A DNA stretch of 64,000 nucleotides from Okapia johnstoni (GCA_024291935.2 CM044314.1:22790001-22854000), one strand, 5' to 3'; positions 10,600-21,387 are shown, counted from the stretch's first letter. The notes: generated by a model not told the origin, from the sequence alone. Made by a program: numbers and translations.

Positions 10600-11715
10600 T
10601 GTACATAAATTTTTCATAAAATAGTTTTGCTGAAATTAATTCACATATGAGTTAATTTGTTTTTAGTATATTTACAGTTGTGTGACTATCACACCAACTG
10701 ATTTTAAAACATTTTTACCATCCACAAAATAAACGTAATAACCTAAGCAGTCACTCCTTAGCCTCAAGCCCACAAGATGTAGGTAACCATTAATTTACTT
10801 TCTATTTCTATCAAATCGTCTACTCTTTACATTTAAAGTAAGAAAATCAAATAATACATAGCTTGCTTTCCTCTTCAGTGTTTACTTCGCATAATGTTTT
10901 CAAGTTTCATCCATATTGTAGCACGTATCAGTACCTCCTTTTTATTATGAATACACCGCATTTTAAAAATTCATCCATTGATGGACTTTTGGGTTGTTTC
11001 AACTTCTCTACTATGAATAATAATGCTATGAACAAATATGTACAAGTGTTTTTGAGGGCACATGTTTTCAAATCTCTTGGATATAAACCTAGGAAAGGAA
11101 CTGTTAAATCACATGTTAACTCTATATTTAACTTTTTGAAGTGCTAAACTGTTTTCCAAAATGATTATGCTATTTTAGATTCCCATCAAAATTAGTCATT
11201 TTCTTTTAAAAATAGCCATCCTGTTTGGTATAAAGTGTATTTAATTGTGACTTTGATTTGTATTTTCCTGATGACTCATGATGTAGAGCATCTTTTCACA
11301 GACACTTTGACCATTCGTATATTTTATCTGGGGAAATATCTATTTAGATTCTTTGCCCATATTTAATTGGGTCATACATTCTTATATTACTGAACTATTT
11401 ATAAACGCTAGAAATGAAACACTCATCTGATGTGTGATTTTCAAATATGTTTTTCCCATTTTCTAGTTTTCTTTTTTTTTCACTTGCTTAGTGGTATTCT
11501 TTAAACATTCAATTTTTAAGAATTTTGATAAAGATAAGTTAAATTTTTAATAATTATATAAAGTCCACTTTATATTTTCTTCCTTGTGTTTCTAGCATTA
11601 TATCTCAGAATTCTCTGTCTAACCTAAGGTCACAAAGATTTATACTTATACTTTTCCTGTGAGTTTTATAGTTTTAGGTCTATAATTTGAGTTGAAAGTT
11701 CAAATATAATTTTGT
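10600..11715 (-). mobile_element. L1M LINE, 3' UTR and ORF2 C-terminus, antisense
   Basis: It matches the antisense L1 3' region: gtatatttacagttgtgtgac, the aaccattaatttactttct block, tcatccatattgtagcacg, ccattgatggacttttgggtt, then gatgactcatgatgtagagca and ggtcacaaagatttat. Long plus-strand frames here are antisense shadows. Confidence 0.9.
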
Positions 11716-12060
11716 TTCTTCTAAACAGATTCTTTAAAAGAGAATTGCTCATCCAAAGGTCACGTGGATTTTTTTAAACTTTGAAATATACTGCCAAACA
11801 AGCTTCCAATGCAGTTTGTTAATTTATCCTCACAAAAAGTAACCATGAGAGTAAAATGCCGGGCTAAGGCCAACAGTAGAAGTGTTCTACTTTAAATTTT
11901 CTGTCTGTTTTTATTTTTTTTTTGCCAATGTGAGAAAGTTTACCTCATTTTAATTTGACTTTTGCTAATTACAGATGAGCAAGACATTTCCAACTGCTTC
12001 TAAGACATTTAATTTTAGTCTTCTAAAAATTGTCTACTAATACATTTTACCGTTCTTTTC
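11716..12060 (-). mobile_element. Second antisense L1M piece (L1M4-like), weak
   Basis: The stretch aattgctcatccaaaggtca, then actgccaaacaagcttccaa and a degraded tgccaatgtgag block, repeats a part of L1 already passed in the preceding piece. It is therefore a separate, older insertion. Divergence is high. Confidence 0.55.
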
Positions 12061-12653
12061 TACCAGAAAACTAGTATTTTGTTTCATCTATAGCTTCTCT
12101 TTAACATTTTATCAGTGTAAGATCTCTGATTGCTAAGACTAAACTATAAAGTAAATAAGGAAAATATGAAGCATATTCATCAAACATTTAAAGTGTAAGT
12201 GCAGAAAGAACTTAGAGAGTTTCATGAGATTAAAACTAACTGACTAACTAAAAGGATTCAGACTGGCGTCAGAATTCTCACCAGCAATGTGCTTACGGAG
12301 CGAAAATACATGGCCATTGAAAATACCCTTGAGAGAAGTATTTCAGGAAGAAGATAAACACATCCTTGAAGACATAATGAAATATGAATAATATAAGATA
12401 GAATAAGGATACATAAATAACCTAGGGAATTTTGTTCAGCCTTCTAAAGTGGACTCTACTTTGGTGTGGCATAGAAAAAGCTATTGAATTTAAAAAGAAT
12501 GACTAATTCATAACTATAACCTGATTTTCCTGTTTTGGTAAAGTTACTATTATTGTACATATTATGTTATTGAAGGTAGTAGCGTTTATATACATAATAA
12601 TTGTGATTTCTACACTGATAGGTATTTACAATAAAACAAGCTTTTGTATGACA
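12061..12653. other. Unassigned sequence
   Basis: About 590 bp of AT-rich DNA with no recognised element or frame. Confidence 0.5.
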
Positions 12654-13108
12654 CAGGAATATCTAAGAGATATTAGAGGTTTAGCTCCAGACCATCACAA
12701 TAGACCAAATACCACAATAAAATGATTCACATAAATTTTTTGGTCTCCTAGGTTATACAAAAGTTTTATTTACACTATAATCTATTAAGTGTGTAATGTC
12801 ACTATGTCTAAAAAGCAATATATATGCCTTAATAATAAAAAATTCACTACAAAAAAATGCTAGCCATCACCTGAGCCTTCGGTAAAGTTATAATCTCTTT
12901 GTTGGTGGAGGATATTGCCTTGAAAAGGTTTAAAATATTGCAAAAATTATCAAGATGTGGCACATGAACATGAAGTGAGCTAATGCTATTGAATAAATTG
13001 CACTGATAGGCTTGCTCAACACAAAGTTGTCACAAACTTTCAATTTGTAAAAAACGCAATATCTGAAAAACACAATGAAATGAGTTGTAATAAAATGAGG
13101 CATGTTTG
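12654..13108 (-). mobile_element. Tigger1-derived DNA transposon, internally deleted
   Basis: The two ends match Tigger1: the left end (ggaatatctaagagatatta, ggtttagctccagaccatca, gagccttcgg) and the right end (aaatattgcaaaaattat, acacaaagttgtcac, caatttgtaaaaaacgcaatatctg, gaggcatgttt). All the transposase-coding middle, about 2 kb in the full element, is absent; the joint lies near 12918. The right flank is TA as expected for a Tc1/mariner element, while the left flank is now CA. Orientation follows the transposase-coding strand and is tentative. Confidence 0.92.
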
Positions 13109-13494
13109 TATTCTAAAATAACAAAGTCATCCTGAACTCTAAGATACATCTGTAGCAATCCAGAATGAAAATTTTGGAATATAGCAATAGAGTAGTTTGG
13201 TGGTAACAGGAGAGAGAAAAAAATTATGGGCATACAAAACTAATCACTTAATTCAGAGTAAAATTATAGATATTAATACACATTTGAGGTCATTAGAAAA
13301 ATAGTAACCCACCTGAGAAAGTTAGAAATAATTATGAGAAAAATAAAAATAGAATTACTATTTTTCATAAATGTAGACAAATAAATATACCTAGTGTAAA
13401 ATGGGAAAGAAAAAAAAATTTAGCAGAATTTATAAAATAGAAAAAATTTCCAGTTGGGTAATCTATAATAGACACAAAGTAACAAAGACCTTGA
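13109..13494. other. Unassigned sequence
   Basis: About 390 bp of A/T-rich DNA with no recognised element. Confidence 0.5.
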
Positions 13495-13577
13495 CTAAAT
13501 AAAAGTGTAGTATGACATCAGCAAGATGGTGGAATAGGAAGTCCCAGGCCCTCATTCCCCTGTGGAGACAGAAACTT

Positions 13578-13592
13578 AAAAACAGTACCTGG
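13578..13592 (+). repeat. Target-site duplication, left copy (up to 15 bp)
   Basis: aaaaacagtacctgg, preceded by TT, which is the L1 endonuclease target TT/AAAA. The same sequence follows the poly(A) at 13631-13645. Confidence 0.9.
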
Positions 13593-13630
13593 CCCCAACT
13601 AAAATAAATAAATTTATTTAAAAAAAAAAA
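13593..13630 (+). mobile_element. Extremely 5'-truncated L1 3' end with poly(A)
   Basis: The 38-base insert is about 28 bases of the ruminant L1 3' terminus (ccaactaaaataaataaatt) plus a poly(A) run, flanked by an exact duplication of up to 15 bp. It interrupts L1 5' UTR sequence that reads through once the insert is ignored. Confidence 0.85.
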
Positions 13631-13645
13631 AAAAACAGTACCTGG
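13631..13645 (+). repeat. Target-site duplication, right copy (up to 15 bp)
   Basis: aaaaacagtacctgg following the poly(A); because the tail is also A, the exact left edge is ambiguous by 5 bases. Confidence 0.9.
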
Positions 13646-14227
13646 ATTCAAATTTATTTGTGAGAACTGCAGATAAAAAGTGACAGCTTCCCAGGCAAGC
13701 AAGCAAAAGTCAATAAGAGTCACATGGAAATAAGTAAGAAACTTTGCTGCATTTTTCCACATTAGTCTCTCCTCTTTACTAAGCTACTGTGGCAAATTGG
13801 GAAAAAAACTCCCAACTCCTGGCTTTTAATTGGGAGGAAAAGAGAAGAGTAGAATGTGCAGCAGTTTCGGACTTTGGGGACCTATGAAGGGACTGGTTTC
13901 TGTACCCCTTGACTAAGTGTTAAGGGAAGAAAGGTATAATTTGTATGCAAGATTGGGGGGCGTTGAGAACAAAGGTTAGTTCCGTAGCTTAAAGCACCAG
14001 AGGAACTGCAGTACCACAGATAGGCACCAGGTGGAGAAAGAGATTATGGGACACTAAAAAAACCCAAAACATCTTTAACTGCAATTTACATGCAGGAACC
14101 AAGAAAGGATGCATCCTTGGAAAAGGCCAGAGAGGGTCTGGTAATTTCAAGCCATGATTATGTGTGAAGGCCTTTCTTTGGATGAATCCAGCCTGTAAGG
14201 ACAGAGAGAGGTAGTTGCTTTTTTTAA

Positions 14228-14509
14228 ATGCCAAAGAGTCAACAAAAGATCACAAGACACACAAAGAAACAACTTTATATTTTCATGAAACAAATAAAGG
14301 ACATTAAAGAAATGGAGATCTATTCATTACTTGACAAAGAATTCAAAATATCTGTCTTAAAGATGATCAGTGAGCTAAAAGAGAACACAGATAAACAAAT
14401 AAATAAACTCAGGAAAAAGATGCATGAACAAAATGAGAATATCAGTGAGATGGAAACTATAAAAAAAGAACTAAACAAAAAAGTATGGACTAAAAGATAC
14501 AATAACTGA
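14228..14509 (+). pseudogene. L1 ORF1 protein, N-terminal fragment (93 codons)
   Basis: The ATG at 14228 is the natural ORF1 start (MPK-QQKITRHTKKQ). The frame continues into the coiled coil (KEMEIY, DKEFKI, ELKENTD, KKMHEQNENI) before a stop at 14509; further ORF1 sequence follows out of frame to about 14750. Intact L1 ORF1p is a roughly 330-370-residue trimeric RNA-binding protein. This copy lacks the RNA-recognition and C-terminal domains and cannot be functional. Confidence 0.85.
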
Positions 14510-14751
14510 ATTGAAAAATTCACTAGGGATTCAACAGACTTCAAACAGAAGAAAGAATCAGCAAACTTGAAGACAAGTCACTTTAAATAGCCAAATGGAA
14601 GAGGAAGAAAATGATTAAAAAGTGAGAAAGAGAGCCTAAAGAATTTATGGAATACTATTATGTAGATCAGTTGTGCATTATAGGAGTCCCAAAGGGAGAA
14701 GAATGAGAGAAAAGGGCATAGAGCCAGATCATAGAGATAATGGCCATGATC

Positions 14752-14991
14752 TCAATAATCTCAGATATATAGATGAAATCACCCTAATGGTAGAAAGTGA
14801 AGAGGAACTATAGAGCCTGTTGATGAAAGTGAATGAGTGGAATGAAAAAGGTGGCTTAAAATTCAACATTCAAAAAACTAAGATCATGGCATCCCATCCC
14901 ATCACTTCATGGCTAATAGGTGAGGAAAAAATGGAAACAGTGACAGACTTTGTCTTCCTGGGCTCCAAAATCACCCCAGATGGTGACTGTG
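14752..14991 (+). mobile_element. BovB LINE internal fragment, sense
   Basis: It matches BovB from the YADD region (here degraded: agatatatagatgaaatcac) to the ccagatggtgactg block. Both ends are truncated. The 108-codon frame at 14820-15146 is BovB in its first half and runs out into LTR sequence. Confidence 0.9.
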
Positions 14992-16373
14992 ATTCTCATA
15001 AGGGCACTAATCCCATTCATAATGGGTCTCGGCTTATCACTTCATCTATTCCTTATTACCTTGCAAAGGCATCACCTCCTAATACCATCACATTGAGAGG
15101 TGGGTTTTCAACATATGAATTTGGGGGTGGAGACACACATTTTTGATCCATAACATTTTTACTTTGCTCCCTCAACTTTTGTCCATCTTACATGCAAAAT
15201 ACATTCATCAAAACAACTCCCCAAAACCTTAACTCATTCTACCATCAACACTAGATTCTAAAATTCAATGTTTCATGGAAATAACACCTAAATCAAGTGT
15301 AGGTGAGGCATAAGATACTTAAGGAAAAATTCCGCTTCAGTTGTGAACTTGTGAAACAGAACATTATTTTTTTGAATACAATGGTAGGATCAGCATAGGA
15401 TACACATTCCCTTTTAAAAATGGAGAAATAGGAAAGGAGGAAAGAATGATGGGTCACAAGCATATACAACATGTAGCAAGACAAACTTTATGAGATTTAA
15501 AGCTCAAGAATAATCCTGTGGGCTTTATACTCTATCCTACAGGCCACTGGAGTGTCAGTCCCATCTATCAGGTACATAAAAATATGACCTTCTGGACTCA
15601 CTGAGGTGGCAGCCCATCCCCGTAGCCCATGCTGTGGCTTTCTGCTGTGGCTTCTCCCATGCTGTGTCTCTGCGGTATCCGTCCATGCCATCATGGACTT
15701 CTTCTGGAGTGAGAGCTCACTCCCAGGTCTCTGCACGGCTCTCTATTGGGCTTCGATCCATGCCTTTGAAATTAAGTGGGAGGCAAATCTGCCCCAGGCC
15801 TACACACACTGATCCTGTGGTAGGTCTGGCAACCTGATGATTTCTGAACTGCCACTAAGGGTCCTTTTCCCCTAGTCTTAAAGAGTAGGATAGGCTCACA
15901 GCTTACTTCTAGGGTTCAGCCCTGTAGAGTCTAGGAAGTCCAATAGTTTCCATTCATTTCGTCCCATTTTCCTTAGTTACAGCTGGTTAAAATGAGAATT
16001 TTCCAAATCTTTTAGTTTTTCTTCCTTTTTGCTTAAAATTTTCATTTTGACATTATCTCTCTTCTCTTTCATTTTACTATAAGGAGTCAAGCAATACCTT
16101 CAACAAACTGCTTGGAAATTCCTTAGCTAAATATTCATTTCATTGCTCATAAGTTCTACTTTTCACAGAACACTAAAACATAATTAGACCAAGTTTTGCC
16201 ATTTTGTTACAAGGGTCACGTTTTCTCCATTGTCCAGTAACATGTTTTTATTTCCATCTAAGACCTCATCATGATAACTTTCACTGCCATATTTTTTACC
16301 CACACAATTACTTATATATTCACTAAGAAGATTGAGGCTTTCTTTACAGCTATCCTTTTTTCCATCTTCCCTG
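14992..16373 (-). mobile_element. MaLR LTR retrotransposon: partial LTR and internal region, antisense
   Basis: 14992-15150 is an antisense MaLR LTR (gggcactaatcccattcat, cacctcctaataccatcac, caacatatgaatttggggg). 15180-16373 follows the antisense MaLR internal region (aatacaatggtaggatcagc, ggagaaataggaaaggagg, then acaagggtcacgttttc and accatctaagacctcatca-like blocks). This is an endogenous retrovirus-like element of the MST/THE1/MLT1 group; no gag or pol reading frame survives. It resumes at 17546 after later insertions. Confidence 0.85.
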
Positions 16374-17125
16374 GTTGTTGTTCCTATCCAGTTGCTCAGT
16401 TTTGTCTGACCCTTGTGACACCATGGACTGCAACATGCCAGCCTTCCCTGTCCTTCACCATCTCCTGGAGCTTGCTCATGTCCATTGAATTGATGATGCC
16501 ATCCAGCCACCTCATTCTCTGTTGTCCCCTTCTCCTCCTGCCTTCAGTCTTTCCCAGCATCAGGATCTTTTCCAATGAGTCGACTCATTACATCAGGTGA
16601 CCAAAGTATTGGAGCTTCAGCTTCAGCATCAGTCCTTCCAATGAGTATTCAGGATTGACTTCCTTTAGGATTGACTGGTTTGATCTCCTTGCAGTCCAAG
16701 GGACTCTCAAGAGTCTTCTCCAACACCACCGTTCAAAAGCATCAATTCTTCAACACTCAGCCTTCTTTATGGTCCAACTCTCACATCCATACATGACTAC
16801 TGGAAAAATCATAGCTTTGACTAGATGGATTTTTGTTGCAAAGTACTGTCTCTGCTTTTTAACATGCTGTCTAGGTTGGTCATAGCTTTTCTTCCAAGGA
16901 GCAAACGTCTTTTAATTTCATGGCTGCAGTCACCATCTGTAGTGATTTTGGAGCCCTCAAAATAAAGTCTGTCAGTGCTTCCATTGTTTCCCCATCTATT
17001 TGCCATGAAGTGATGGGGCCAGAGGCCATGATCTTAGTTTTTTGAATGTTGAGTTTTAAGACAGCTTTTTCACTCTTCTCTTTCACCTTCATCAAGAGGC
17101 TCTTTAGTTCTCCTCTTCGCTTTCT
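16374..17125 (-). mobile_element. BovB LINE, 3' end, antisense, inserted in MaLR
   Basis: It reads antisense from the BovB 3' terminus (ttgctcagttttgtctgacc) to the block before YADD (aagaggctctttagttctcc). Broken coding frames are at 16821-17006 and 16880-17155 on the minus strand. Two Bov-tA SINEs follow immediately, and the same MaLR internal region flanks the whole group. Confidence 0.95.
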
Positions 17126-17132
17126 TTCATAA

Positions 17133-17337
17133 GGCTTCACTAATGGGTCAGACATAAATAATCCACCTGCGATATGGGAGACCTGGGTTCAATCTCTGTG
17201 TTGGGAAGTCCCCCAGAGAAGGTAATGGCTACCCATCCCAGTATTCTGGCCTGGAGAATTCCATGGATAGAGGAGTCTCGCAGGCCCCAGTCCATGGGGT
17301 CGCAAAGGGTTGGACACAACTGAATGACTTTCACTTT
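17133..17337 (+). mobile_element. Bov-tA SINE, sense
   Basis: A full-length unit: ggcttcactaatgggtcaga (tRNA-Glu-derived head with A-box-like start), the gagacctgggttcaatct B-box-like block, cccagtattctggcctgg, and a shortened tail of ttggacacaactgaatgac. Confidence 0.93.
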
Positions 17338-17339
17338 CA

Positions 17340-17545
17340 AGCTTCCCAGGTAGCTCAGGTAAAGAATCCACCTGCTAATGCAGGAGACCTGAGTTTGATT
17401 TCTGGGTCAGGAAGATACTCTGGAGAAGGAAATAGCAACCCACTCCAGTATTCTTACCTGAGAAATCCCATGGACAGGGGAGCCTGGCAGGCTCGAGTCT
17501 GTGGGGTTGCAAAAGAGTCAGAAATGACTTAGTCACAAAACAACA
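17340..17545 (+). mobile_element. Bov-tA SINE, sense, head-to-tail with the previous one
   Basis: A second full-length unit starting at agcttcccaggtagctcagg and ending in a gtcagaaatgacttagtcac tail with an A-rich stretch. It differs from its neighbour at many positions, so it is a separate insertion rather than a recent duplication. Confidence 0.93.
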
Positions 17546-17827
17546 AAAACAATCCTTTTTCCCAACAGCATCCTCACCAAAATCACCTATGAAGTTCTAT
17601 TTTCAGCAATAGGGTGCTATCTAGTATGCATCTCAAAACTAGCTCAGTCTCTAACCATTATCCTGTTCCGAACCCACTTCCACATATTTAGGTATTTGTT
17701 ACAGAAGCATCCCTACTTCACAGAATCAATTTCTGCATTAATGTGTTCAGGTTGGTATTTTAGCACTACCATTAACTGGATGGCTTATAAAAAAAACAGA
17801 AATTTATTATTTAGATACCTGGAGACA
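17546..17827 (-). mobile_element. MaLR internal end and 5' LTR edge, antisense (continuation)
   Basis: It continues the MaLR after the BovB/SINE insertions: the acccacttccacatatttaggtatttgtta block near the internal/LTR boundary, then LTR sequence (ctggatggcttataa, cagaaatttatta). The LTR is cut off at about 17827 by L1 sequence. Confidence 0.8.
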
Positions 17828-18462
17828 GCATCCCTCCTCAAACTCTTTCAAAAATTTGAAAAGGAGGAAAGATTTCCAAGCTCATTTAGGAGGCCAGCAT
17901 TATTTCAACACAAAAGCCAGACAAAGACACAACAGGAAGAAATGAACAAAACACTGGAGAAAGAAATCATCAACAAACAGTAGTAAATCAAATTCAAAAG
18001 CACATCAAAAGAATTATACATAATAATCAATAGAGATTTATTCTTGGAATGAAAAGGTGGTTCAACATAAGAGAATTAGTCAATAAACTTTGTCATATCA
18101 ACAGAATAAAGGACAAGAAACACATGATTAACTCTTGATGCATAAAAGATATTTGACATAACACCCTTGTATGATAAAAACACTTAATAAACTAAGAATA
18201 GAAGGCAACTACCTTAACAAAATAAAGATCACACATGAAAAAATATTACAGCTGACATCATACTTTATGATAATAGGCTGAAAGATCCTTTTCTCCAACA
18301 TCAGAAAAAAGGCCAGGATGTCAGCTCTTACCACTTCTCCCCTACATGCCAGTGAAAGTTCAAGCAATCAGATAGAAAAAAAGTGATATCCAAACTAACA
18401 AGAATAATCAGTTTACCTCTGTTTACATATGACGTTATTTTTTTTATGTAGAAAACCCAAAG

Positions 18463-18510
<48 letters not shown>

Positions 18511-18744
18511 TTAGAACTAATAAATTAATTCAGCAAATTTGCAGGATACAAAGTCATTATGCCCCATTATGTCCCCAAAATCAGTTGCATTTCTGTACAT
18601 TAACAATCCAAAAGTAGAGTTTAAAAAACAGTTCCATTTACAATATTATCCAAAGAATAAAATACTTAGGAAAAAACCTAACTGAGGAAGCGAAAGAATT
18701 GTACTTTGAAAACTATAAAGCATTGCTGAAAGAATCTGAAGAAG
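17828..18744 (+). mobile_element. L1 LINE, ORF2 reverse-transcriptase region, sense
   Basis: It begins in the LLKLFQK block of ORF2 (frame at 17696-17983), passes the RT domain (ggaatgaaaaggtggttcaa, gataataggctgaaagatcc) and ends after ttgaaaactataaagcattg. The YADD/FADD site is destroyed (tttacatatgacg near 18421). A CA microsatellite sits inside it. Confidence 0.88.
18465..18508. repeat. (AC)22 microsatellite
   Basis: 44 bases of uninterrupted AC within L1 ORF2, at a place where the consensus carries a short CA-rich seed before CTGTTAGAACTAATAAA. Confidence 0.98.
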
Positions 18745-18898
18745 ACACTGATGAGTCTATTTGCAGGAAAGGAATGGAGATGCAGATGTAGAGAATGGAG
18801 GTGTGGACACAGCGGGGGAAGGAGAGAGTAGGACGGATGTAGAAAGTAGCACTGACATATATAATCTGTCATGTGTAAAATAGAGAGCTAGTGGGAAG
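18745..18898 (+). mobile_element. Ruminant L1 3' UTR fragment, sense
   Basis: It matches the ruminant L1 3' UTR (ggagatgcagatgtagag, gtgtggacacagcggggg, gtgtaaaatagagagctag) but has no tail. It follows ORF2 RT sequence directly, so the last 1 kb or more of ORF2 is skipped, and it runs without a gap into BovB. Confidence 0.75.
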
Positions 18899-20222
18899 CC
18901 AAAGAACGGCAATGCCAGAGAATGTTCAAACTGCCGCACACTTGCATTCATCACACATACTAGCAAAGTAATCCTCAAAATTCTCCAATCTAGGCTTCAA
19001 CAGTACATGAACCATGAACTTCCAGATTTTCAAGCTGGATTTAGGAAAGGCAGAGGAAACAGATCAAATTGTCAACATCCCCTGGATCATCAAAAAAGCA
19101 AGAGAGTTCCAGAAAAACATCTACTTTTGCGTTATTGACTATGCCAATAAAGTGCCACACACTTTGACTGTGTGGACCACAGTTTCCGCAACAAACTGTG
19201 GAAAATTCTGAAAGAGATGGGAATATCAGACCAGCTGACCTTCCTCCTGAGAAATCTGTATGTAGGTCAAGAAGCAACAATTAGAACTGGACATGGAAAA
19301 ACAGAAAGGTTCTAAATCTGGAAAGGAGTACATCAAGGCTCTATATTGTCACCTTGATTATTTAACTTACATGCAGAGTACATCATGAGAAATACCAGGC
19401 TGGATGAAACACAAGCTGGGATCAAGATTGCTGGGAGAAATATCAATAAGTTCAGATGCACAGATGACACCACCCTTATGGCAGAAAGCGAAGAAGAACT
19501 AAAGAGCCTCTTGATGAAAGTGAAAGAGGAGAGTGAAAAAGTTGTCTTAAAACTCAACATTCAGAAAACTAAGATCATGACATCTGGTCCCATCACTTCA
19601 TGGCAAATAGATAGGGAAACAATGGAAACAATGAGAGACTTTATTTTGGGGGGCTCCCAAATCACTGCAGATGGTGACTGCAGCCATGAAATTAAAAGAC
19701 GCTTACTCCTTGGAAGAAAAACTATGACCAACCTAGACAGCATATTAAAAAGCAGAGACATTACTTTACCAACAAATGTCCATCTAGTCAAAGCTATGGT
19801 TTCTCCATTTGTCATGTATGGATGTGAGACTATAAAGAAAGCTGAGTGCTGAAGAATTGATGCATTTGAACTGTGGTGTTGGAGAAGACTCTTGAGAGTC
19901 CCTTGGACTGCAAAAAGATCCAACCAGTCCATCCTAAAGGAAATCAGTCTTGAATATTCATTGAAAGGACTGATACTGAAGCTGAAACTCCAATACTTTG
20001 GCCACCTGGTGTGAAGAACTGACTCTGGAAAAGACCCTGATGCTGGGAAAGATTGAAGGCAGGAGGAGAAGGAGACAACAGAGGATGAGATGGTTGGATG
20101 ACATCACCGACTCAAGGAACATGAGTTTGAGCGAGCTCCAGGAGATGGTGAAGGACAGGGAAGGCTGGTGTGCTTCAGTCCATGGGGTCACAAAGAGTAG
20201 GACACAGCTGAACAATAACAGC
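18899..20222 (+). mobile_element. BovB LINE, long 3' fragment with RT region, sense
   Basis: About 1.3 kb, the longest BovB in the window, from the RT fingers (aacggcaatgccagagaatg) through motif A (damaged), motif B and the YADD site (changed to CTDD: agatgcacagatgac) to the 3' terminus. Open frames at 19014-19211 and 19385-19852 are pieces of the RT and post-RT region. Several frameshifts and stops make it inactive. Confidence 0.96.
19385..19852 (+). pseudogene. BovB reverse-transcriptase fragment (155 codons)
   Basis: It runs from just after RT motif B (MRNTRLDETQAGIKIAGRN) through a mutated catalytic site (FRCTDD in place of LRYADD) and the thumb-like and post-RT region (KLNIQKTKIM, SILKSRDITLPT, MYGCET). 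The catalytic aspartates remain but Tyr-Ala is lost. It is a truncated relic. Confidence 0.8.
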
Positions 20223-20800
20223 AGTCGCTATAGAAAACAATATGAAGTTCCCTAAACATATTAAAAGTTACTATATATTCTAGCATTCCCGCTTCTACAT
20301 ATATACTCAGAATAATTGAAAACAAGATTTCCAAGAGATATCTGCACACCCATTTTCATTATAGCATTGTTCATAGTTTTCATGAGGAGGAACCAACCCA
20401 AATGCCCACCAGGGTATGAATGGAGAGAGAAAATGTGTTATATACATATGACGGAATATTTTTCAGCCCTAAAAATGAAGGAAATCTTGTCACATTTTGC
20501 CACATGGGTGAACTTTGAGGACATTATGAAGTGAAATGAACAAGTCATATTGCATAATTTATGTATATAATGTACCTAAAATAGCCAAGTTTATAGAAAC
20601 ACAAAATAAAGGGAGAAAAATATAAGGGGAGTTGTTGTCAATGGACATAGAGTTTTACAAGATGAAAAACATGTGCTAGAGATTTGTTGTATAACAGTGT
20701 AAATATACTTAGAACCACTCCACTGTGCCCTAAAAATAGTTAAAGATTATAAATTTTATCTTATGTGTTTTTCACTTTAATTTGAAAAATGAGTCACAAA
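20223..20800 (+). mobile_element. L1M LINE, ORF2 C-terminus and 3' UTR, sense
   Basis: It starts at the late ORF2 block (cgctatagaaaacaatatg), passes tttccaagagatatctgcac and the ggggagttgttgtcaatgg 3' UTR block, and ends with taaattttatcttatgtgtt. The 72-codon frame at 20316-20534 is the ORF2 C-terminus. It may be the far part of the L1 at 17828, split by the intervening insertion, although about 1 kb of ORF2 is missing. Confidence 0.85.
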
Positions 20801-21387
20801 CCTGGAAAAAAGAAGTATTCACTAATTCTGCTTCATTGTTAGCACAAAGGAAAATACTTGACATTTGAGATATTTTTTTCCTTTTTGGAAGAGATGTGGG
20901 TATTCAAAATTCAAAAACAAAGACACAAACATCATTTGTGGAATTATATAAAAGGTGTGTTCTCTTATGTTTCATATGTAGAAGTGAAGAGGGTGAATAT
21001 GTTTTCTGTTTTAATCTTCTATCGTTAGAAGAAAATAAGAAATCAAACCTTATCATCAGTAATTAAAGGTCATCTTATTTGACTTCTAAAGCAATTGAAA
21101 AATATCTACAAATTCTGATAACTGTGCAATTTCTATTGAAATCACTTCATTGTAACTAATTTCTTTTGGAGCTAGTCTAATATTTAAAGTTTTAAAATGT
21201 TTGATATTCAATATTTACCTATCTTTCTATCCATTGGTTCTAAGTCTTCATAATTATATAACGAAAGTTTAATCTCCATGTTATGACAATATTTCAAATG
21301 TGTAAAGGTAGACTATACATCCTCTCTGCCCCAAACCAACACTTATTTAACCTGAGGAATACACTGACTCACCGACTGGCATACACT
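20801..21387. other. Unassigned AT-rich sequence
   Basis: About 590 bp with no recognised repeat or frame. Confidence 0.5.

Larger units (their letters stand above)
13495..14750 (+). mobile_element. L1 LINE, 5' end and ORF1 N-terminal region, sense
   Basis: It starts at the agatggtggaataggaag block characteristic of the artiodactyl L1 5' UTR end and continues into ORF1. A very short L1 insertion lies inside it at 13593-13630. It ends where BovB sequence begins at about 14752, so the ORF1 RNA-binding domain and all of ORF2 are absent. Confidence 0.88.

Noticed and set aside
10863..11147. 94-codon plus-strand frame
   Set aside because: It is the antisense of L1 ORF2, low in stops because of base composition.
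17133..17545. tRNA-Glu genes
   Set aside because: The tRNA-like heads belong to Bov-tA SINEs; no cloverleaf with an intact acceptor end is present.
14992..17827. Intact endogenous retrovirus with coding capacity
   Set aside because: It is a MaLR remnant without gag, pol or env frames, cut by later insertions.
18465..18508. CRISPR or other spaced repeat array
   Set aside because: It is a simple dinucleotide run, and the organism is a mammal; no spaced direct repeats occur in the window.
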